Below are positions 48,806 through 53,998 of a DNA stretch of 53,998 nt, piece after piece. The notes beneath the pieces were generated by a model. The model was not told where the DNA came from and ran no database searches. It saw nothing but the letters and a program-made list of their open reading frames with translations. The DNA comes from Actinomycetota bacterium. GTDB taxonomy: Bacteria; Actinomycetota; Thermoleophilia; RBG-16-64-13. A program made the position numbers and the translations under genes. Positions within the stretch are counted from its first letter, which is position 1. The number at the start of each line of letters is the position of its first letter. Location: the NCBI GenBank assembly GCA_016278725.1, contig JADQBG010000008.1, positions 65,680 through 119,677 on the forward strand, read 5' to 3'.

Positions 48806-49908
48806 ACCGGCTCGAGAAGGCCCTGGAAGCGCATGATCTCAGCAGGCGAGACTTCCTCAAGGGCTGCGCCGCGCTGGCCGCGGCCATGGGATTGGGAAGC
48901 TCGTTCGCTCCCAACATTGCCCGGGCGCTCGCGCAGGCGGCCGAGCGCCCGCCGGTCGTCTGGGTGACCTGGCAGGAATGCTTGGGTTGCACCGAATCCG
49001 TCACCAAGAGCCGCAACCCCGACTTCGTCAGCCTGGTGCTCGATCTGGTCAGTGTCGAATACCACGAGGCGATCATGGCCGGTGCGGGAGAGAGTGCGCA
49101 CCAGAGCCTGCAGAAGACCGTGTCCGCGGGCGGCTACGTACTGGTGGTCGAGGGGTCGGTGGCCACCGGCATCGAGAATGCCATGACTGTCGGAGGCCGG
49201 ACTTCGGTCGACATCGCCCGGGAGGTCATCCCGGCGGCGGCACTGGTGATCGCCATTGGCAACTGCGCCGCCTTTGGTAACGTCCAGGCCGCCTACCCAA
49301 ACCCGACCGGAGCCGTGGGCATGCTGGAGTTCATGGAGAGCGAGGGCATGGATACGGAGAAGCTCGTGCAGCTGACCACCTGCCCCGTGAATCCGGTTCA
49401 CCTGACTTCGACCATCACCTACTTCCTGACCCGCGGGGCTTTGCCCGAGACCGATCACTGGCGCCGCCCGCTGGTTCATTTCGGCAAGAAGGTTCACGAC
49501 ATGTGCGAGCGGCGGGCTCACTTCGACGAGGGCCGCTTCGTCGAGCAATTGGGCAGCGAGGCCGAGTTCAACCGTTATTGCCTGTACAAGATGGGCTGCC
49601 GCGGCCCCAGCACCTTCGCCGACTGTCCTCAGGTCCTCTTCAACGGGCGCACCTCCTGGTGCGTGCAGGCGGGGCAGTGCATCGGCTGCGCCGAGAAGGA
49701 CTTCTGGGATGAGTTGATCGACTTCTATCAGCCCCTACCGGGGATCGCCATTCCGGGAGTCGGGGGGATCCGCGCCGACGCCGACACCATCGGCATCGGG
49801 CTGGCTGCCGCCACAGGTGCTGCCATCGCCGCCCACTTCGCCGTCAGCGCCGCCCGGGGGCGCCTCGGCAAGACCCAAGAGGTGGTCGAGAAAGAGGAGG
49901 AGGTCTAG
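48802..49908 (+). CDS. [NiFeSe] hydrogenase small subunit, Tat-exported
   Basis: A 368-residue small subunit with a Tat signal (SRRDFLKGCAALAAAMGLG), so the enzyme faces the cell exterior. The proximal cluster starts with CLGCTES (Cys60, Cys63), then GNCAAFG and TTCPVNPVH. The distal and medial clusters use the C-terminal set NRYCLYKMGC, FADCPQVLFNG, SWCVQAGQCIGC. A C-terminal hydrophobic stretch (about 330-350, GIGLAAATGAAIAAHFAV) would anchor it. GTG 48802 overlaps the stop of the 34-residue gene. The large subunit begins with no gap (TAG-ATG) after GAGGAGG. Confidence 0.93.
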   Translation: MNRLEKALEAHDLSRRDFLKGCAALAAAMGLGSSFAPNIARALAQAAERPPVVWVTWQECLGCTESVTKSRNPDFVSLVLDLVSVEYHEAIMAGAGESAHQSLQKTVSAGGYVLVVEGSVATGIENAMTVGGRTSVDIAREVIPAAALVIAIGNCAAFGNVQAAYPNPTGAVGMLEFMESEGMDTEKLVQLTTCPVNPVHLTSTITYFLTRGALPETDHWRRPLVHFGKKVHDMCERRAHFDEGRFVEQLGSEAEFNRYCLYKMGCRGPSTFADCPQVLFNGRTSWCVQAGQCIGCAEKDFWDELIDFYQPLPGIAIPGVGGIRADADTIGIGLAAATGAAIAAHFAVSAARGRLGKTQEVVEKEEEV

Positions 49909-51546
49909 ATGCCGAAGATCATCATCGACCCGGTCACCCGCATCGAGGGCCACCTTCACGTAGAGGTCGAGGTGGAAAACGGAGTGGTGAAGGACGCCTG
50001 GACATGCAGCACCCTCTTCCGCGGCATGGAGACCATCGTCGAAGGGCGGCCCTGGTACGACGCTCAGCATTACACCGAGCGGATCTGCGGAGTTTGCCCA
50101 GCGCCGCACGGGCACAACTCCGCCTTTGCCCTGGAAGACGCCGCGGGCGTGAACATCCCCGTGAACGGCCGCCTGATGCGGAACCTGCTCGAGTGCGGGC
50201 AGTTGCTCCATGACCACGTGCTCTGGTTCTACGTCCTGAACGGCCTGGACTATGTGAACGTGCCCAGCGCGCTCGGGGCCAAGGCTTCCTCCGAGGAGTT
50301 GCAGACGGTGCAACGGCGGCTTCAGGTCTTCGTGGATTCCGGCCAGCTCGGCTTCCTGGAGAGCGGCTACTGGGACCATCCGGCCTACACGCTGCCCCCC
50401 GAGCTCAACCTGCAGCTGGCGGCTCACTATCTCGAGTCGGTCTCCATTCAGGCCACGGCCTCGGAGGCCTTCGCCGTGTTCGGCGGCAAGTTCCCCCACC
50501 ATATGTCGACTCCGCCAGGCGGCTGGTCGTCTGTGCCCCACGAGGAGCAGATCAACCGTTACGCCTTCAAGGTGCGGGAGGTCAAGGACTTCATCGACAA
50601 CAAGATGGTTCCCGACCTGTTGGCCATCGCGCCCTACTATCTGGATCAGGCGAGTATCGGGCAGGGTCACGGCAACTACTTCAGTTGGGGCGTGCTCGAC
50701 TGGAACGACCTGGAGGAAGGCCGCCCCGAGAACCGCTTCTTCCCCCAGGGCGCCATAATCGGTGCGCTGGAGGGAAACCTCGAGGTTCAGCCCGTCAACC
50801 AACTGGAGGACGTGCTTGTCTGGTACAACAGCACCTGGCAGGAGCCCTTCAACGGCGTGCACCCCTACGAGGCCAAGCAACGGCCGGACTTCACCGGCCC
50901 CCACGGCATCACCGAGGTGGCGGGGCTGGACCGGTACGCCTGGGACCGGAGCTCGACTCTAAAGGGGGTCCCCTGCGAGGTGGGTCCCCTGGCGGAGATG
51001 TTGATGGCCTACCTGGTTCACGGGGACTCCCATCCGGCCAAACAGATGGTGGACAGCACGCTGGCCGCCGTCGGTCAGGCGGGTAACGTTCCGGTGCTCT
51101 TCTCCAACCTCGGACGGATCGCCGCCCGCACGCTCAAGATCCAACTGGTGGCGGATCAGACTCTGGCCTATGTCGAGGCTCTGCGCGAGAACATGAAGAA
51201 CGGGGACCTCGATTTCTTCGCGCCCTTCCCAGATAGCCCCAGCGGCCGGGGCTTCAGCGGCTGGGACGCGCCTCGCGGTTCGCTGGCGCATTGGGTCGAA
51301 CTGGACGGTGGCGTGGTCAGCCACTACTCGGTGATCACTCCTTCCGGGTGGAACTTTTCCCCGCGGATGACTTCAGATCGGATCCGGGGGCCGGTGGAGG
51401 AAGCCCTCGTGGGCACCCCGGTGGCCGATCCGGAACGGCCGTTGGAGGTGTTGCGCACCTTGCACAGTTTCGACCCCTGAATGGCCTGCTCGGTTCACGT
51501 GATTGAACCGAAGAGCAACCGGGTTCTCGACTTCAAGGTGCGGTGA
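49909..51546 (+). CDS. [NiFeSe] hydrogenase large subunit with selenocysteine (Sec524)
   Basis: The catalytic subunit of a [NiFe]-type hydrogenase. The N-terminal Ni ligands are in RICGVCP (Cys60, Cys63). A conceptual translation stops at TGA 51478-51480 just after LHSFDP, but the frame continues for 21 codons as MACSVHVIEPKSNRVLDFKVR and ends at TGA 51544-51546. Reading the first TGA as selenocysteine restores the universal C-terminal motif as DPUMACSVH (family DPCxxCxxH), with Sec524 and Cys527 as Ni ligands. The maturation protease would cut after the His, removing a 15-residue tail. A strong SECIS-like hairpin follows. Without readthrough the enzyme would lack two Ni ligands. Length 545. 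A cytochrome b gene follows after 12 nt. Confidence 0.93.
51487..51517 (+). promoter_or_regulatory. SECIS hairpin of the hydrogenase large-subunit gene
   Basis: UCGGUUCA (51490-51497) pairs perfectly with UGAACCGA (51504-51511) around a CGUGAU loop; UGC (51487-51489) and GCA (51515-51517) can extend the stem past a 3-nt bulge. The loop G at 51499 is 19 nt after the UGA, within the bacterial SECIS range. Confidence 0.8.
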
Positions 51547-51558
51547 GGAAGGGGAGCC

Positions 51559-52182
51559 ATGAAGCGCCAGCTGCTTTGCTACCACGATCCCATCGAGCGC
51601 GCCGGCCACTGGATCCACCTGGGGAACACCGTTCTGCTGGTGCTGTCCGGATTCCAGATCCACTGGCCGGAGTTCAACGTGTTCGGCAGCATGAACAACG
51701 CCCGCTGGGTGCACTTCGTGGACATGTACCTGTTCGTGTTCATCGGGGTGTTTCACATCTACCAGTTCTTCGCGAGCGGCAAGTGGTCGCAGGCCGGGCC
51801 CACTCCGCGCAACATGTCGGGGCTGGGCAACTCCCTCAGGTACTACCTGTTCCTGACGGACGAGAAGCTGCATCTGCACAAGTACAACCCGCTTCAGATC
51901 ATCACCTATCTGTTGCTGTTCGTCCTCTCCGCTGTCATGGTGCTGGTCGGTTTCGCCCTGTACTGGCCGCTGCGGCTCTATTGGCTGGTCGAGCTGTTCG
52001 GCGGGATCATGACGGCCCGCCAAATCCACTTCCTGATCGCCTGGTTGTTCGTGTCTTTCACCTTGGTACACATCTATCTGGTGTTGATGCAGCCTCTCGC
52101 TCGGACACGGGCGATGATCACCGGTTGCTATTGGCAATCGGTCGACGAGACCGGTCACGTGGTCGAGGAGAGCGGGGCCTGA
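51559..52182 (+). CDS. Hydrogenase-associated cytochrome b subunit
   Basis: A 207-residue membrane protein with four hydrophobic helices and the histidines expected for a di-haem b-type hydrogenase/formate dehydrogenase subunit: IERAGHWIHLGNTVLL in helix 1, FIGVFHIYQFF in helix 2, ARQIHFLIAWLF and FTLVHIYLVL in helix 4. It would accept electrons from the exterior hydrogenase and reduce menaquinone. ATG 51559 follows GGAAGGGGAG and lies 12 nt after the true end of the large subunit, last in the operon before a terminator. Confidence 0.88.
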   Translation: MKRQLLCYHDPIERAGHWIHLGNTVLLVLSGFQIHWPEFNVFGSMNNARWVHFVDMYLFVFIGVFHIYQFFASGKWSQAGPTPRNMSGLGNSLRYYLFLTDEKLHLHKYNPLQIITYLLLFVLSAVMVLVGFALYWPLRLYWLVELFGGIMTARQIHFLIAWLFVSFTLVHIYLVLMQPLARTRAMITGCYWQSVDETGHVVEESGA

Positions 52183-52244
52183 CCGCCCTCGCCCGCGCCG
52201 CTGCCTGAGGTCTCGCGGCAGCGACCAAGAGTGCCGCACACCGA

Positions 52245-52279
52245 CGGGGAGGCGGGCCGGGGCCCGCCTCCCCGTTTTT
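52245..52279 (+). terminator. Strong rho-independent terminator of the hydrogenase operon
   Basis: CGGGGAGGCGGGCC (52245-52258), loop GG, and its exact complement (52261-52274) form a 14-bp stem followed by TTTTT (52275-52279), 63 nt after the cytochrome b stop. Confidence 0.92.
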
Positions 52280-52337
52280 CCGCCTGTTCCGCGCGGGTAG
52301 AAGCGACAGGAACTATTCGCACGGACGAGGTGTAGAC

Positions 52338-53900
52338 GTGAGCACTCCAGAGAGCAAATCGTCGGGTTACGACGTGATCGTGGTGGGCGCGGGACCGGCC
52401 GGCCTCTCCGCCGCTATGAATGTGGCCAACCGCAAACGCTCGGTGGCGGTGTTTGACGCGCTTCGGCCTTTTTCCAAGACCCGGCGCGCGCCGCAGATTC
52501 CCAACTACCCGGGCTTTACCTTCACCACCGGGGAGGAGCTCGCCGACAGCTTTCTCGAGCATCTGGAGCGTTTCGAGGTGACGCTGCTCAAGGAGAGGGT
52601 GACCCGCATTCTTCCCGGCGAGGAGGAGTTGATGCTGTCGACCGACCGGGATAACTACCACGCCCAGGCAATCATCCTGGCGCCCGGGGTCTACCGGGGC
52701 TCGACCCTCGAGGGCGAGGACGATCTGGTGGGCATGGGCGTCAGTTATTGCGTCAACTGCGACGGCCGCCTGTACGCCGGCCGCGAGGTGGCGTTCATCA
52801 GCTACGCCCAGGAAGGCGAGGAAGAGGCCGCCGCCCTGGCGGAGGACATGGGCTCCCAGGTGAAGTTCATCCCCTTGTACGAAGGCGCCTACGAGCTTCC
52901 CGCCGAGGTCGAGGTCCTCCCGCGGCAGCGGCCGGACCGCCTGTACCGCGAGGGGATGAAGGTCCATGTGGTGCTGCCGGACCGGGAGCTCGTGGTCGAT
53001 GGGGTGTTCATCTTCCGGGAGAGCGTCTCCCCGTCGACGCTCGTGGACGGTCTCGAGTTCGAGGGCCGGCACATCAAGGTCAACCGTAAGATGGAGACCG
53101 GCATCCCCGGGATCTTCGCCGCGGGGGACTCCGTGGGGGAGCCTTACCAGATCGCGAAGGCGGTGGGAGAAGGCCAGGTCGCAGCGCTGAGCGCCGTGAG
53201 ATTCGCCCGCAGCCGGGAAGGCGGACGCCCGGAAGAGCCGCACGCCATCACCTCGGAGGACCGGGCCAATCTGTCTCGCATCTTGGCAAAGCTGCAGGAG
53301 CCGGTGAGGCTCCTGCACATGACCCAATTGCCGGATTCGGAAATGACCAGCCTTGCCTGTCACGAGTGCGAAGAAGCTCGGCGTCTGCTGAGCGAGTTCG
53401 CGGGGCTGTCGCCCAAGCTCGAGCTCGAGTTGCTGGACTTCTTGCAGGATCACGAAAGGGCCGAGGACCTGGGAGTCGAGCGCATCCCCGCCACTCTTCT
53501 CGGCACGGAGGGCGAGCAGTATCCCCGCATCCGTTTCTACGGGGTACCCGCGGGTTACGAGTTCGGCGCGTTTTTGGACGACGTGATGGATCTCTCCCGC
53601 GGGGAGCTTCGCCTGAGCGAGCAGACCCGGGAGGGCCTGAGCGCACTGACGGAGCCGGTTCACCTCGAGGTGCTGGTGACACCCACCTGCCCCAATTGCC
53701 CCGGGGTCGTGCGCTTGGTTCACCGCTTCGCCATGGCCTCGCCTCAGGTGACCGCGGATATGATCGCCGCCACGGCTTTCCCCGAGGTGGCTCAGCGCTA
53801 CCAGGTGTCCACCGTGCCGACGCTCGTGGTGAACGGCCAAGTTGCGCCGCCAGGGCCCCTCAGTGAGGAACGCCTGCTGGAGTTGATCGGCAAAGGGTAG
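52338..53900 (+). CDS. Thioredoxin reductase-like flavoprotein fused to a PDO-type double thioredoxin fold
   Basis: A 520-residue fusion. Residues 1-300 are thioredoxin-reductase-like: FAD motif VVGAGPAGLSAA, redox site CVNC (Cys138, Cys141) and the C-terminal FAD block IFAAGDSVGEPYQIAKAVGEG. The NADPH subdomain lacks the GGGxxA motif and the HRRxxxR arginines; where they belong one reads FISYAQEGEEEAAAL. Residues 320-520 hold two thioredoxin folds with CHEC (Cys341, Cys344) and CPNC (Cys451, Cys454) plus STVPTLVVNG, as in protein disulfide oxidoreductases. The reductase may therefore use ferredoxin or another donor and pass electrons internally to the PDO part. GTG 52338 start; monocistronic after a strong terminator. 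Confidence 0.88.
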   Translation: MSTPESKSSGYDVIVVGAGPAGLSAAMNVANRKRSVAVFDALRPFSKTRRAPQIPNYPGFTFTTGEELADSFLEHLERFEVTLLKERVTRILPGEEELMLSTDRDNYHAQAIILAPGVYRGSTLEGEDDLVGMGVSYCVNCDGRLYAGREVAFISYAQEGEEEAAALAEDMGSQVKFIPLYEGAYELPAEVEVLPRQRPDRLYREGMKVHVVLPDRELVVDGVFIFRESVSPSTLVDGLEFEGRHIKVNRKMETGIPGIFAAGDSVGEPYQIAKAVGEGQVAALSAVRFARSREGGRPEEPHAITSEDRANLSRILAKLQEPVRLLHMTQLPDSEMTSLACHECEEARRLLSEFAGLSPKLELELLDFLQDHERAEDLGVERIPATLLGTEGEQYPRIRFYGVPAGYEFGAFLDDVMDLSRGELRLSEQTREGLSALTEPVHLEVLVTPTCPNCPGVVRLVHRFAMASPQVTADMIAATAFPEVAQRYQVSTVPTLVVNGQVAPPGPLSEERLLELIGKG

Positions 53901-53944
53901 TTGATCGGGGCAGGTTCGCAGGCCGGCGCCCAAGAGGCCGCGGG

Positions 53945-53998
53945 CTAGCAGGCTGTTGAAAAAGCAGCCCCGATGAGCCTCTCAACTGTCGTAGATAT
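53945..53998 (-). other. Window edge with insertion-sequence-like end motif
   Basis: The sequence CAGGCTGTTGAAAAAGCAGC near 53950-53969 resembles ends of some insertion sequences, and a short minus-strand frame (53945-53998) is open to the edge. Too little is present to decide whether an element or gene begins here. Confidence 0.2.

Noticed and set aside
52155-53933. 592-codon open frame on the minus strand
   Set aside because: Antisense to the thioredoxin reductase-PDO fusion.
53945-53998. Partial transposase at the right edge
   Set aside because: Seventeen codons and a short end-like motif are too little; kept only as a low-confidence edge note.
1-53998. tRNA, rRNA, CRISPR array, integrase or phage module
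   Set aside because: No T-loop-type GGTTCGA context with a fitting acceptor stem, no regular spacer repeats and no recombinase or capsid genes were seen.

Overview
ORGANISM. The window is GC-rich (roughly 65-70%) and carries chromosomal genes without phage, integrase or CRISPR signatures. A PASTA-type Ser/Thr kinase, an Eis-like acetyltransferase, a UPF0182 membrane protein, a geranylgeranyl-reductase-family protein and an alternative complex III cluster suggest a deep-branching actinobacterium (Actinomycetota), probably anaerobic or facultative. This is inference; no rRNA or tRNA gene was seen.

LAYOUT. 1-13.6 kb: edge of a TtcA-like PP-loop gene, an Lhr helicase, a DUF47/PiT phosphate pair, rsgA (apparently with a CTG start), a NatAB-like ABC exporter operon, fructose-1,6-bisphosphatase and a GyrI-like protein. 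13.7-24.1 kb: a formate-dehydrogenase-type FeS/cytochrome b pair without its catalytic subunit, arfB, a secreted glycine-rich protein, an FCD protein lacking its DNA-binding domain, an Eis-like acetyltransferase, a thiamine pair, a PASTA kinase operon and a PHP protein. 24.2-31.8 kb: the AmmeMemoRadiSam operon, then Hsp20 and Lon, and a site-2-type protease. 31.8-39.4 kb: an alternative complex III-like cluster (FeS, NrfD, DUF3341, a nine-haem cytochrome and a molybdopterin-family subunit). 39.4-46.6 kb: UPF0182, a DUF3343/YedF pair linked to selenium or sulfur traffic, a DtxR-type regulator, CsoR/CopZ, a geranylgeranyl-reductase-like flavoprotein and DUF1405. 46.7-54 kb: a redox block with thioredoxin, a UGA-interrupted small protein, an FmdB-type zinc ribbon, a CcmH-like protein, a hydrogenase operon and a thioredoxin-reductase/PDO fusion.

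MAIN RESULT. Two genes appear to use an in-frame UGA as selenocysteine. The hydrogenase large subunit does not end at its apparent stop (51478-51480): the frame continues for 21 codons and supplies the missing half of the Ni-binding motif as DPUxxC, so it is a [NiFeSe] hydrogenase. The small protein after thioredoxin (47263-47592) has a UGA at codon 25. Each UGA is followed by a hairpin whose apical-loop G lies about 18-19 nt downstream, as expected for bacterial SECIS elements. Together with YedF and DUF3343 this marks a selenium-using region, and the 109-residue protein may be a little-described selenoprotein.

HOW IT WORKS TOGETHER. H2 oxidation by the Tat-exported [NiFeSe] enzyme could pass electrons through a cytochrome b to menaquinone; the complex III-like assembly could oxidise menaquinol and pass electrons to its fused multihaem cytochrome. 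The CcmH-like protein would assist haem attachment. The thioredoxin, Sec protein and reductase/PDO fusion form a thiol-redox set. Two identical-architecture CsoR-type operators (15567-15582 and 46794-46809) may tie the FeS/cytochrome b pair and the thioredoxin operon to the CsoR-family repressor encoded at 44031-44327. All pathway links are inference from gene content.
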